Shown: piece by piece, positions 1 to 12,049 of the stretch
How the letters are laid out: each line of letters opens with the position of its first letter
How positions within the stretch are numbered: position 1 is the stretch's first letter
The notes under the pieces: model-generated
What the model saw: only the letters and a program-made list of their open reading frames with translations
Database searches by the model: none
What the model was told of the DNA's origin: nothing
Program-made: the position numbers and the translations under genes
Source of the DNA: Isoetes taiwanensis
Lineage: Eukaryota; Streptophyta; Lycopodiopsida; Isoetales; Isoetaceae
Direction of reading: 5' to 3'
Assembly (NCBI GenBank): GCA_021234155.1
Contig: JAJEKV010000011.1
Span: 5,475,132-5,539,131 of the forward strand
Length of the DNA: 64,000 bases

Positions 1-398
1 TTCGTCTTTCATTCCTAACTAGCCCCTTGTATCCTGCCACTAAAATGGAAATATCTGTAAATCCCTATGCAAGGTAGGGCGTCTGTTTGTGCTCGAACAA
101 ACCCTTTTTCAAATCCAATACCGACCTAACAGTTGTAAATAAGCTTCTAAATTTTTCAAATTTGAATTTGGAACAAAATAGCGCCATGGCGCCATTTGAT
201 CCAAGTGTTCACCATTTCGACCAAATGGCGCCATTTGGCTCCAAATTTAAACCAAAATTTATTTTTTTGTACTAAATGGCGCCATTTTTGCTTGTTTATT
301 GCTTGTGTTTCGTCTAATTCATATGTTCTAGTCTAATTCCTTGCAAATAAGCTTCTAAATTATGATCTTGAAATCATTTTGTTTAAGTGGTCTAATTC
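1..398. other. Noncoding left edge with GGCGCC palindromes
   Basis: No supported gene lies here. The core ATGGCGCCAT occurs at 186-195, 225-234 and 276-285. The middle copy extends to a perfect 18-bp palindrome, CCAAATGGCGCCATTTGG, at 221-238. The short open frame at 87-275 simply reads through these repeats and resembles no family I know. The block ends where the tandem duplication begins. Confidence 0.6.
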
Positions 399-2467
399 TT
401 CCATTTTATAAACCATGAGATGATGAATCTACCACAAAACGTCTTAGAAAAGACTATGGTGGAATTTTTGATAAATAATTCCTAATTGTTTGAAGTTCAT
501 ATGTTCTTTATGGACCTAATTGGGTCCTGACAAAGGGTTCAGATTTTGAAAATTCCTAGCTGTTCCATCTTTTGAAGAAATCAAATATATTTAGAAAGCC
601 ACATTGTTTTCTGTCACTATTGGGAATTATAGAGGTCTATGAATTTTGACATTCACTAGTCTATAAAGGGCATATGTTGTCAATATAACGTTTCAAATAC
701 GTATGTTAGGTTGTCTTTTTGGTCTACAAAAAAGGCCACTTACGTGACATTGTTGGCATGCGACGCGCATCATAGAGGTCACTATTGGCTTATAGAGGTC
801 TATTGCATTTGACATTGACTAGTCTATGGAGGGCACGTGTTGCCATTATAGCATTCCAACTCTTAACCGCTTGCATTTATGTTAGTTTGTCTTTTAAGTA
901 TACCACTTACATAACATTCTTGGCATGGAAACGGGACAAAACACATTAGCAAGGAGCCTAGTTGACATGTCATGTAAGTGGTCTGCCCTATAATGTGGAA
1001 GCCTGTTAGTCGCTCGTTCTGTACCATGAGTCATAAATCCAACAAGTTGAAGCCAAGAATGTTAGGTAAAAAGAAAAGAAAAGGTGCTAACGCACTGTGG
1101 GTAGTGTTGGTCAAAGTCCGAGGAACACTATAAATCAACTAGTTGGAATTGGAAATTTTCCAGTTAAGTTACCATATCATAGGAATTCTTCAGGTAAGTT
1201 ATCTTATGGTTTTATATCAAGCCAATGAAAAGAGTAATTATAGGAAATTTTTCGATGGTACCTAAAAAGTTTGCCCAACACTGACTGTGGGTTGCCCTTA
1301 CAACTATTCCCATTGTTTGCCTTTTGGGCAATCCAAAAAGAGGATCTTAGTACATGGAAATCTTTGGAAGTGAAAGTTTGCCATGTGGCAACATATCATT
1401 GGAATTGTAGGGTAGAATGAGAATATGCAGTTTAAGTAGAAGGCCACCTGTGGTTACTGGCATATTGTCTAAATGGGATTGATTGAATATGAAATAATTC
1501 CTAAAAGTTTGAAGTTCGGATGTTCTTTTTTCACATTCTGAAAGTTCCTAGCTGGTCCATCTTTTGAAGAAATCAAATGCATTTAGAAAGACGAATAGTA
1601 CTTAGTATCTGTTTCCATTAAAAAATAATAGCATCTTGACATTAATATTCTATTTTAAATATCATGGATAAAGGTTCTTGGTTTATACATTTCTTAGAAA
1701 TTCTTTAGGGACCTAATTGGGTCTCTCAAGGATTTGAAATTTTGATTTGCAGTAGCTATCTCAATTTTCTTAGAAATCACTTGAAACTTGAAAGATGAGT
1801 AGTATTTATAATTTATAATTATGGAAAAATAATGTTATATTAAACTTGTATTTCATGACAAGCATCATGAGATCATATCATATTATTAAAACCATTGAAT
1901 CAGGTGTATTTCAAGGTGCGACTGTGTTAAACATGAAGAATGTATTTTGCTATTCAATATATGGCGGTATAGAACTGAGAGACCAATACAAGTTCATGAA
2001 CACAAACAAGTCCCCAAGACAAGTCTAGTGCCCATACTAATTTATAGGATGCCAAACGCCTCCATGCATGATTAAATTAGGTGTCACAATTCGGGCATTT
2101 CACACCCGGAGAAAATATCCAAAGACACTTTCTCCATGAGGGTCAGAATTCATAAAAGGTTGACTTTTTTGTTTTGATAATGCATAATGCATGTATGAAG
2201 TTTTTATTGTGACTCACGCAATACATGACAATTTTCGAGCATTATGCTCAAGCAATATGGATTCCCAATGTGTATTCAAACAAGATGACCAAGGACTTAG
2301 CTCAAGACTTCAATGGTCGAGAAAATAATGTCAAACAAAGTGAGAATAGTTTAACCGACTTTCTACTCCATCTTCCTACCAATTCTACTCCTTTTTTCTT
2401 GTATATAACAAACAAATCCATATGTTTTTGAGACAAACACCAATAATTATTATTGAGCTGATTCAAA
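399..2467 (+). other. Noncoding 5' flank of the unit-1 lipase
   Basis: This AT-rich stretch matches 15446-17513 closely and has no gene-length frame. It contains short inverted repeats around CTTGGCATG and ACATGTCATGT. A TATATAA-like box near 2402 corresponds to the one upstream of the intact lipase. From about 2050 onward the two units begin to differ at CAG/CTG sites. Confidence 0.7.
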
Positions 2468-3985
2468 ATGCTTTCCTCCAAGTCTTTGAGGTTGCCTGAA
2501 CCGCCATATTCATCTTCTTCTTCCTTCGTGTCTTACACCAATCTTCAAACACCCCAGTACTTTCCAAGTATTTTCATTTCCTAATAAAACACATGCTCAA
2601 GCTCCCAGATTAGAAGTAAGCTCACATCGACCTTTGCAAGAATTTAGCAACATACAAATTTTACAACAAAGATGAGGATATTGAAGTAGGTTTTGCGTAA
2701 GAAATGGAGAGTGATTCAAGGATCTAATGACTGGGAAGGGCTTCTTGATCCCTTGGATCCCCACCTTAGATCCGAAGTTGATAAGATATGGAGAATTTGC
2801 TCAAGTCCGCTATGATGCTTTTGACTATGATGCCCATTCAAAATACCGCGGAAGTTGTAAGTACAACAAGAGCGGGCTTTTGAGCAGGTTGGCTTGCCAA
2901 ATACAAAGTTATGAGGTTACAAAATATCTCAGATGCAACTTCAAGTCGAGACCTAAATGGGTATTTTGCTATGCCAAAAGCGGTGATCCATGGTGCAAGT
3001 ACTCTATTTGGATGGGATATGTAGCAAGATGTAACTCTAAAGAAGAGATTAAAAGGCTTGGCGGGAGAGATATTGTGGTTGCTTGAGGGGCACCGATTCT
3101 GAAGTTAGAGTGGCTAGAAAATATCAAAGATTTTTATGCCCTTTAGGGCTGAAGTATCCTCGTGTGAAAGTAGAGAGTGGATTTTTGCACCTTTACACAA
3201 CCAAGAATAGTCGGTCCGGCTATAACAAGCGAGAGTGCTAGAGAGCAATTGCTATTGGAGCCGCAAAAGACCCGATCAACATGTATAAGGATGAAGAGAT
3301 TAGCATAACAATGAAAGGCACAGTCTTGGAGGTGCTCTAGCTCGCTAAGTGCTTATGACATAGCTAAATCTGAATTGACAAAGGTGTAAAAATGTCTTAG
3401 GCAGTCCCCGCAAACATCATGAAGATGGAGACCATCTAGAGCCCCTCTTTCGCCCTTGCAATAAAAGAGATGAGCGTAAGAAAATACCCTCATCATTTAT
3501 CTCCTTCTCTCGCTCCAAGAGTTGGGAACAAAGCCTTTAAGAAAAAATGTGAAGATCTACTGTGTCAAGACATTAAGAATAGTTAATGAGAAAGATATCG
3601 TACCCTAAACCGCCAGGGGTTATTATTCAACGAAAACTTCAAGATGCTTGAAATTTTGTGGATAACCCGCCATGGACGTATTCTCATGTGGGCACAGAGT
3701 TTGTGATGAGCTCGATATGTCGGAATATCTGACCCACATTGAACCCCTCGTGCATCACCATAACTTGAAGCTCATTTGCATCCGCTAGATGGGTACCTTG
3801 GATTTGGAAAAGGGTTTTGTTCAAGACGGACAGAGACCCCGCTTTTAGTGAATAAATCTTCGATTTTTTTGCTAGGATTTGGAGATTCCTCCGTTTTGGT
3901 GGCGGTGAACAATACAAGGGACTGGTTAGAAACGGGAAAGGAAGATGGTTAATACCCACGGGACGAAGCAGAGTTCGCCCCTTAG
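2468..3985 (+). pseudogene. Plastid-type phospholipase A1, broken copy (unit 1)
   Basis: This is the counterpart of the intact lipase at 17514-19034, from start to stop. Many 1-2 base insertions, deletions and substitutions break the frame, so only short pieces stay open, for example 2727-3086. The serine-elbow region near 3310-3350 is altered (the valine-threonine-glycine before HSLGG is lost). The differences are not random: nearly all sit at CAG or CTG in the intact copy, which here reads CGG, CCG, CAAG, CGAG or CTCG. Flanking DNA in the same unit is nearly identical to unit 2. It is a true pseudogene or an intact copy with systematic consensus errors at methylated CHG sites, and the sequence alone cannot decide. 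Confidence 0.85.
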
Positions 3986-4469
3986 GGTAGTTTAGGGAGC
4001 ATTTAACATCGTTACAACACCAAGATCATCTGTAGACCTACAGACGTCAATAATTCCCTCGTTACATTGTGTGCTCTTTGTCCAATTTAGAAGTTCTAAC
4101 CATTTTTGCAAGCTTTGTAATTTTTTATTACGTAGGTTTCTCTCTCCTTTACACTCTCCAAAACTGCATTCTGAACAAATTGGATGACATAAGTACCAAC
4201 TTTGAAGGAAAGAATTTTTTATTTGTATTTTTGACACCCTCCACAACGAGTTTGAGGTGGGGGTACCTATATAGCAAATATACATAGCTATATAGCACGT
4301 AAACACCCTTCTATGCATGATTTCTACCTATGGGAGATCGAGGGGAGTTTCACCCTCAAACACACCCTTGAAATTCCTCTATGAGTAAGTTCACTACATA
4401 CCTTGTATTCTACACTTTTTTTGTGAAAAATGAAAGAGTTATGTCTCTTGCAAATGAATTATAATTCAA
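3986..4469. other. Lipase 3' flank, truncated relative to unit 2
   Basis: This is the downstream region shared with 19035-19474. At about 4470 the sequence jumps directly to the gypsy fragment found at 22101 in unit 2. About 2.6 kb present in unit 2 (tandem repeats and the gag start) is therefore missing here. No gene is seen. Confidence 0.7.
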
Positions 4470-6005
4470 GCAGGTCATTCTCCAAACGGTGGTAAACCCG
4501 AGCATCGTGAAGGTTGTAACAATGGAGACCACATACCTACTTTTTCTTCCTTAGGATCAGGCACAAAGCGTTCTCGCGAGGAGGAGCAGTCTTCAAAGGA
4601 CAAGAGCCTAAAGAATCTTATATGGCTCGGAGGAATCGACTTCATCGTGAATCCAAAAGGGGATACAAAGCCAGGTACATCTGAAGCTCCACCAGAACTG
4701 AAGAAAGGGAGCAGGACAAAAAAGGTGGCTTTCGTGGGCCATTCCTATACGCTCAACTATCTTGGAAATAGTCAGCTTTTACGTTTTTGGACTACTGTCC
4801 AAGGTCAAAAAATGCATGCCCTACAGGTTGATGAAGGAGTTAAAATTGTCCACTATTCCATTGACAGATGCGATGAATTTATCTTCGGCTTTTCGTGGCT
4901 AGTTTTCACCTCGTGCCTTGGTGGCTAAAAAATTAGAATATTCCATTCAAGGTTTTAATGCCAAGCGTACATTCCTGGTAACCGATCTTGGCAGTGTGGA
5001 TCTTTTGATTGGGATGCCTTGGCAGCAAGAGTATAATCCTTTAGTTGATTGAATTTTTCGGTGCTCTTCTATTAGCTTTGGATGACGGAAAAAGACCTTT
5101 AAGTTGGTTAAGGATCTTATGATAGCCCCCATTCCAATGGCCTCTGTTGTTCAATTGAAGCATTTGGCAATAATATCTCATTTTGTTTATTTAGTGGTTT
5201 CAAGTAATAAATCAATTACATCACTAATGGATGAACGGCAAACTTCGTCTCGTAAGAATCATCATGATGTGTTTTTTAATGATACTTCCACAACATTACC
5301 CCCCAGTGGCCAAAAGACTCAAAATTGATCTTTCTTCTGGAGAGGAACCCCCAAATCAAGCTCTTTATAGGAGAATGCATAGGCAACAAGCTGAGATTGA
5401 GTACTTATATTGATGAGTTACTTCAAGCCAGTTTGATTCGGCATAGCTCTTCACCTTTTGGTGCATCAGTTTTACTAGTAAAGAAAAAGAACAACTCTTG
5501 GCGCGTGTGTATTGATTACCACACCTTGAATAAGATTACAATAAAAAGTAAGTTTTCTATTTCACATGTTGATGATCTATTTGATCAATTACAAGGCTTT
5601 AAGATTTTATCCGTCTAGATCTTAAGTCTGGCTATTGGCAACTTAAAGTGGCGCCAGAAGATGTGCATAACAACACTTAGAACAACTTTTGGACATTATG
5701 TGTTTCTCTTCATGCCTTTTGGTCTCACAAATGCGTCGGCTTCCTTTGGGAGGGTAATGGGGCAAATCTTTGAGAATATGCACGGTCATTTTGTAGTTGT
5801 TTTCTTTGATGATATCTTAGTTTTTAGCAGGTTAGTAGAAGAATGTTATTGCATTTCCAAGAGGTTTTTCCTTGCTTGCGAAAAGAAAGCATCACGCTTA
5901 ATACTAAGCAAAGTATATTTTTTCAATCTGAGATTGAATACTTAGGCCATATTGTCTGCGACGAATGTCTCAAAGTGGATATTAGCAAAGCGCATGCAAT
6001 ATTGT
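4470..6005 (+). mobile_element. Ty3/gypsy gag-pol fragment (unit 1), defective
   Basis: Pieces of a Ty3/gypsy polyprotein lie in order. They are the end of gag, a retropepsin tail ending in DLLIGMPW (near 5000), then reverse transcriptase with LLVKKKNNSWRVCIDYHTLN (about 5470-5530), [12 protein letters not shown] and the catalytic FFDDILVFS (about 5710-5830). Stops and frameshifts separate the parts. The homology ends at about 6005 with no RNase H, integrase or LTR. A 65-bp stretch carrying the gag zinc knuckle, present at 22287-22351, is deleted here at 4650. It is a dead fragment duplicated together with its surroundings. Confidence 0.88.
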
Positions 6006-6750
6006 AAAGAAATTGTGTGTGATTTATGTTTTGTATGTGAGATTTATAATATGGGTTGATGTCTATGTACTACGATGTTGATTGTGTTTGGAGTTTGTAA
6101 ATTGAATATGTAATATTTTACAGAAATTAATCTTGTGTGGATTATCAGAAGCTATGGAATGTATATGAGAATTTATTGCATGTTCTTTGGTTTATTGAAG
6201 GATGAATTGGTTAACATGATTACATTATAATAATTTGTAGACATGTCATTAGATAATTTCAATCACAAAAATAATTACAAAAGCAAAATAATCTCCATTC
6301 TTGCGAGTATCAACATGCGAAAAGCAGATACCAAGACATTAGCCCGGCAACGCCGGGCTCACGTTTACTAGTGATTACATTATAATAATTTGTAGACATA
6401 TATCAATTGAAAGGATTACATTATAATAATTTGTAGACATATATCAATTGAAAGGATGAGGATGTAAATTGAATATGTAATATTTTACAGAAATTAAACT
6501 TGTGTGCATTGTTAGAACCTAATGTATATGAGAATTTATTGCATTTCTTTGATTTATTGAAGGATGAATTAGTTAACATGATTACATTATAATGATCTGT
6601 AGACATATTCAGACCATATTAGAATTAAAATGATTACATTATCATGAACAAAATCTGTGCACACTTTTATAGTTTTATTTATTTACATATCAACTGTCCT
6701 CTATTACATTACACTGTTTGCACACTGTCTGTACAGATGAAATTCACTGC
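6006..6750. other. AT-rich noncoding segment with short repeats
   Basis: No gene is seen. The phrase GATTACATTATAATAATTTG recurs at about 6219, 6373 and 6413. The stretch contains the Helitron 3' terminus annotated separately. TCTATGTACTACGATGTT at about 6061-6078 is the uninterrupted form of the site where the LINE sits in unit 2. Confidence 0.65.
6341..6371 (+). mobile_element. Helitron 3' terminus (hairpin plus CTAG)
   Basis: An 8-bp hairpin stem AGCCCGGC / GCCGGGCT with an AAC loop (341-359 of the 6-kb block) is followed 8 bases later by CTAG at 6368-6371 and then T. This matches the plant Helitron 3' signature: a GC-rich hairpin about 10 bases before CTRR, inserted before T. The Helitron 5' end (TC) was not found, so only the terminus is called. 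Confidence 0.65.
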
Positions 6751-8746
6751 CTAACCACGATGAGTACCCATTTTGTCTGCAATTTCAGCAGCACAAAAAT
6801 TTCCTGCTTTGTCCAGGGACTTCACTAGATCTTCTAAATGTTCCAAATTCTCCCTATGCTGGCCAAGACTGTTCATGAGGCAGCCGGTTTCTTCCTCCAC
6901 GTCTCCAATTCGATGAAGAATTTTTTGGATTGGGGTCATGGATGAAACCAGCACATGAATATGCATGTGAGGTTCATGCCTTCGTTTTATAGAATGGTGG
7001 GTCTCTGCCGAAAGTGGAGCAGCTTCCTCTGTGCATATAAAATAGTCAACAATAATAGGAATAATATTCAGAATAACAAAAGAAGTTTAAACTCTATAAT
7101 ACCAGGGTGCAAAAAGGATTAATTTCTTGCAATGATGCACTAATTCGTCCCACCCATTTGAAAGGCACCTTTCTTTCCTTTGCAACCTCATATCTGTCAC
7201 TATCATCATGGATATACCAGTGCAAAGGTTGGTGCGGCATTGATGATGGCAGGATTTGATGGTATGCCCGTCCCATCATTGCAACCGACGATGGTGTTCT
7301 CAGCTTAACAAACTGCCCACAGACGGACAGAGCGGTAAATGAGAATAAGCGGTTTACTTTTCTACTCAATTGGCTGAATCCATTTACATTATACGAACGG
7401 ACTAATACTGGCGGCAGGTCAGGAAGCTTTGGCAATATACGTTTCCCATTATTAAAACAAAAGGAATCAGCTTCATCCTTCATTAGTTGAACTCCACAAT
7501 TACAACAAATTTTTGACCAGCTACACCCATCGAACCTTTTAGTATTGTTTGCCAAGTCCATCTCTATACGTTTCGTTTCCCAATATTCTTTTGCATCTGC
7601 ACATCCTCTTTGTTTCTTTGATGCATCTATCCGGCCTGCACGATAATTTCGACTACGCAATGCATTCCCAGACTTTGACATTGTTACATAGGGTTTCTGC
7701 AATCTGTGAGAATGTTTTTTCTGTCTAATCTGTTCATGCGATTGATTCTCTCCACATGCTATATCCAAAGATATAGTTGTTTCACCTGATTCCCTGCCAC
7801 CCTCAGCGTTCATAGTCGGCTCTACGCCTGTAGCAGCCAGCGCTGCAGTATAGTCTGGGCTTTCCATATTAATAGCATCCTTAACCAAATCAACACTGTT
7901 CATTGTATTTGCACTCATTAAATTTGAATTAATATCAATGTTCTCAGTTACTAATGTTGTTGCCCCTGCATCATTGCAAACACCTTCTGTTATCTTAGAT
8001 GGAGCAGCATTCATGGACATATTAGCCAATTGTAAATTACTCCCTAGCTCTTCCTCCTCGATATTCAGCTCATTCATTCGCTGTGCATATCGCACCTTTG
8101 CATATTCACGTTGTTTCTGTCTCATTGCATTTTGTTTCTGTCTCATTGCATTTTTTCTATCCTCTGGTAATTTTGCATACCATTTACGGTGCCGCTCATT
8201 TTGTTTATCTCTACACGTATCTTCTTTCGTCTTCTTAGGTTGAACGTCAACATGATTTTTCCTGGATGCTACATTCAAAGGCTCAAAAATAACAGCCCCA
8301 CTATTAGATGCTTCATCATCAATAGCCATCGGCTCTACATCCGCAGCAGCTGCTGTTCCAGCATTGCCTGAACTCTCTACAACCATAGGGTCTTCGACTA
8401 CATCATCACTATGTATCATACTTGCACTCAACAAATTCAAATTAGTTGCATTGCAAGTAGATGCGCATCCTGCCTCATACATACTTGCACTAACGTTCTC
8501 AGCCGCATCAGGTACCTCTCGATTACATTGCACATGCTCTTCCTTCGTATTCAGCTCACCCATTCGTCGCGCATATCGCGCCTTCGCATATCGCGCCTTC
8601 GCATATTCTCGCTGTTTCTGTCTCATTTCCATTTTCTTTTCCTCTGGTAAATTTGCATACCAAATACGTCTAATCTCATTTTCCTTATACCTGGGTGTCC
8701 CCTCTTTCACTTTCCGTCCCATTGCCCCGAATCTTTTTAAATACAC
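6751..8746 (-). CDS. Helitron-like N-terminal domain protein, two exons (unit 1)
   Basis: Exon 1 runs 8746-7103 and exon 2 runs 7026-6751. The donor CTG|GTATTA and acceptor GCACAGAG|GAAGCT keep the frame and give about 639 residues. The N-terminal half holds two basic repeats (about residues 20-75 and 175-235) of the form WYA-LPE-K-MRQKQREYAK-RYA, like STPR-type repeats. Residues about 409-548 begin with CCNCGVQL and continue through LPKLPDLPPVL and WYIHDD, the pattern of the Helitron helitron-like N domain. No Rep nuclease or Pif1 helicase follows. Exon 2 encodes a short helical segment with paired leucines. It is probably a truncated Helitron replication protein, or a host-adopted piece of one. 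It has a near-identical twin at 30331-32327. Confidence 0.7.
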
Positions 8747-10250
8747 CTATCTCAGCGCAAACCTGACAGGTCACAACAGAAATGTAAAGCATCATAGGTA
8801 CATATTACACGGCCAACAATTCCCTAACATTATATCTTACTATATTGAAATCCCATGTTTTAGTTTCCCTCTGCATTGTGAATCGAGAATTCCCCCAATA
8901 CTATCACTGCTTTCATTCAGTATCCCTAGCAATTTTTTGCATCTAAAATACATAATACCAGAAGCCATGTTAACCCAGCAAATTTGCTAATTCATGCAGG
9001 TATTTGAAGAATTAAAGTAGATAGGCAATAAGACCAATGATTTCTATGTCATTTCTTGGTCATTTAGGAGACATGCAGCTGCCTGGGGGATCCCTATTAA
9101 TTGGGTTTGCAAATATTACACGATATTCTGTATTGGCCGGATTAGCCATGGGCATGGAGCTGATTTGCTGCCAAGCTTTTGGATCCAAGAAATGGTAGAT
9201 AATGGGTTTAACTTTGCAACAAACGGCGAGAAATGCAATAGGATAAACCTGCATTTCTCTACCCTATGCCTCAAGTAGAAGGGCAATTTTCATCTAACTA
9301 TAAGAGCTAACACTATACAGAGCTTGCATTACCAAATGAGCATCATATCTGCCTACTGAATTCCCATGCATTCAGTCCTTAGCATTATATCTGCCTAGTA
9401 CTGAATTCCCATGCATTGCAAGTCAGGAATTCCCCTCATACTACATTAGACTTAACACCTACAGCCTTGTCGCTGTCTCTAGCCACATTTTTTTTTTAAT
9501 TTGCAACCCGTAGACTGCCCATATGATCAGCGAGTTTAAGCCGGTATATTACTTTACATATACATAAGTTATGGTATGAGCCTAAACGCTGAATTACACC
9601 ATCATCTCCACTGCTAAGCACATCATATGGATCGTATAGCCTTGCATTAACTAGGGACTGAATTTCTGTACGGGCGAAACAGCTTAGCCTATGCCCTAAG
9701 TAGGACAATTTTTATCTAACTGTAAGAGCTAAATCCTAATTATGAACGAAATGCCTATTCCTCAACTATGCAAGAACCTGGTTAAGCTCGGTTTCACCAC
9801 TATCAGTCAATCTTCACTGTTTTCTTACTCAGCTCCTCTGCTTCCTAAGAATCCGCTTGTTAAGCAATAAATTTCATAAGCCTTCTATCATTCCTGCATG
9901 TTATTGGATCCAACAACTTACAATTGTTAGCCAAATCTTTCAGACATAACACTATAAACACATAGCTCAAACACTCTGACATAGCTCAATGAAGACTTTG
10001 TGCAGCCAAATTTGAAGCCAATACAAACATCTATACAACCTTACACTGCTCACTAATCTATAGCTAAATTGACAATTTGTAAAACGCAATATATCTCTAA
10101 TCTCTTTTGGATAGCCCGCAGGCTATAACCTCCCAGCTGTATCAAACAATGCCGTTCTAATTTGCCCCGACAGAAAATACCCTCTACACCCAATCCGACA
10201 AACCAGTCTAAACCTAACAAAGATCAAACTACATCTAACCTGATATCGCC
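8747..10250. other. Upstream region of the Helitron-N gene
   Basis: Two short minus-strand frames, 9060-9254 (64 codons) and 9496-9708 (70 codons), are conserved in unit 2 at 32641-32835 and 33076-33291. Both follow a CTACTT-GGCATAGG phrase and could be 5' exons or captured gene scraps, but I recognise neither. Imperfect repeats of GAATTCCCATGCATT occur around 9360-9440. Conservation between the units only reflects the recent duplication, so it is weak evidence for coding. Confidence 0.4.
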
Positions 10251-11110
10251 ATAGCCTGGATGCTCCCGCTCCATCGATTCGTTCCCTCCCATTTTACCAT
10301 AGTCGTCTACCGTACCACAGTCCCTAAACCCTCAAATCTCAAATTTTACAGCTTATTAATATATGGAGCAAATAACATTCCGGGACCCCACCGGCAAACT
10401 GGGAATGCTGTCCCAGTTTCCATTCCCCTACAAAATAGAAATGGGGGAGTCGTTTCAAGGGAAAAAACAGAGTTTTACAAGATCAGCAAGAGATTGCAGA
10501 GTTTCTGAGAGGCTTTTCAACAAGATTTAAGCAAGATTTTGCAGATGGGGAAGTTTTCTGAGCAAGATTTTGGAGATTTTCGGCTGAGCCTCTACTTCTG
10601 GCTTGCTATCTTACATGGCCTGCAGAGCAAACAACAATGGAAACAACAAGCTGCAAAGAACTGCAGAGCTCCAGAACTATTGAGCTCGCATCTGCTTGAA
10701 GAACTGATCGCAGAGCTCGAAGATCTTGCTTGCAAAGCTTGAAGAACTGATCGCATCTGCTTGGAGAACTGCTCGAAGATCTTGCTTGCAAAGCTCGAAG
10801 AAGAACCGGTGCGAACTTCGCATTTGCAGAGATCGAAGAACAACCCTGAAGAGATCTTTTAGCAGAGATCAAAGTTCGCATTTAGCAGAGGACAACCATG
10901 AACGCATTTGCAGAGATCTTTTAGCAGAGATCGAAGAACAACCCTGAAAAAAAATGCGGGAAAGAACCCTAAGCAGAACCCTAAGCGCAACCCTAAACAA
11001 TAACCTGGGTCCACCCGACTTCCATTCCGCGATGTAGGAAAGTGCCACGTGGCATCATCAGATTGTATGTTAGTAGAATTAGACGAATCCATTTCTATTT
11101 TGAAGATTGG
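10251..11110. other. CAGAG/CGAAGA-rich promoter-like block
   Basis: Short direct repeats built from GATCTTGCTTGCAAAGCT and GCAGAGATCGAAGAACAAC fill about 10690-10960. Open frames on both strands are by-products of this simple composition and run through the repeats. It lies upstream of the minus-strand Helitron-N gene and may be its leader or promoter. An imperfect inverted repeat (GGGAATG near 10398, CATTCCC near 10420) surrounds the phrase CAAACTGGGA. Confidence 0.45.
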
Positions 11111-11554
11111 AAAGATGGTTAGCACGTATTTTTCCTAAAACCCATTCTCCCTCGTCAACGGTTCAAACCCCCTTTACAACATAAATGTTTCCCCACTTCT
11201 TAATCTCCCAAACACAAATAATTACCATTTATCCCTTTACGTATGCCATTTTCTCAAATGCCATCATCCTTTCTACGTCCTAAAAACAAATACCTCCCAT
11301 CACATGTGCCCCTTTCTCAAAATACAAATACCTCCCATTATTATTGTCTCGTAAATCCCTCTAGTCTTTCCATGTCTTAGACACAAATATTTGCCGTCAT
11401 CCCCTTAACTATGACCCCGTCTCAAATGTACCCAGTCTCAAACACAAAAATTTGCCACCAACTTCAAATCAACCTAGGTCGCAAAATCGTCTATATAAAA
11501 CCTATATAAATGTAAGATCAAATCAAAGGCTATTAGAATTTATATAGAAACTTC

Positions 11555-11965
11555 AAACCCATCTAAGCCGCAGGATACAGCCCCAAGCAACATGAGACAT
11601 ACGATCTCGGACCGACGATCAAGATCAAATCAACCTGGACCGTAGGATCGTCTATATAGAATATATATAAGAACTCCCAACCCATCTGGGCCACAGGATA
11701 CTTCCCAAAGCCACGGCCACCGCCGGATTCTGGATCAACGGCCGGATAAGCGCGACAAACAAACCCATCTAAGCCGCAGGATACAGCCCCAAGCAACATG
11801 AGACATACGATCTCGGACCGACGATCGAGATCAAATCAACCTGGACCGTAGGATCGTCTATATAGAATATATATAAGAACTCCCAACCCATCTGGGCCAC
11901 AGGATACCAAAGCCACGACAGCCGTCGGATCTCGGATCAACGGCCAGATAAGCGCGACAAACATA
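11555..11965. repeat. 206-bp direct repeat, two copies (unit 1)
   Basis: The stretch starting AAACCCATCTAAGCCGCAGG at 11555 starts again at 11761 and continues through GACCGACGATC and ATATATAAGAACTCCC. Unit 2 has only one copy (about 35130-35335). This copy-number change therefore followed or accompanied the duplication. The short minus-strand frames here are repeat translations. Confidence 0.8.
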
Positions 11966-12049
11966 AGAACATATATAATAATAATATACAAGTGGTTCTA
12001 CTATGAGGGACTGCACAAATTCGACGGGAAGCCAATGCAGAGTCATTCA

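Noticed and set aside
7938-8990. Plus-strand open frames at 7938-8243, 8189-8371, 8364-8990 and their unit-2 equivalents
   Set aside because: They are antisense shadows of the minus-strand Helitron-N gene.
10260-10947. Several overlapping frames on both strands at 10260-10947 and 33843-34537
   Set aside because: They follow the CAGAG/CGAAGA repeats, lack domains and differ between the units by indels.
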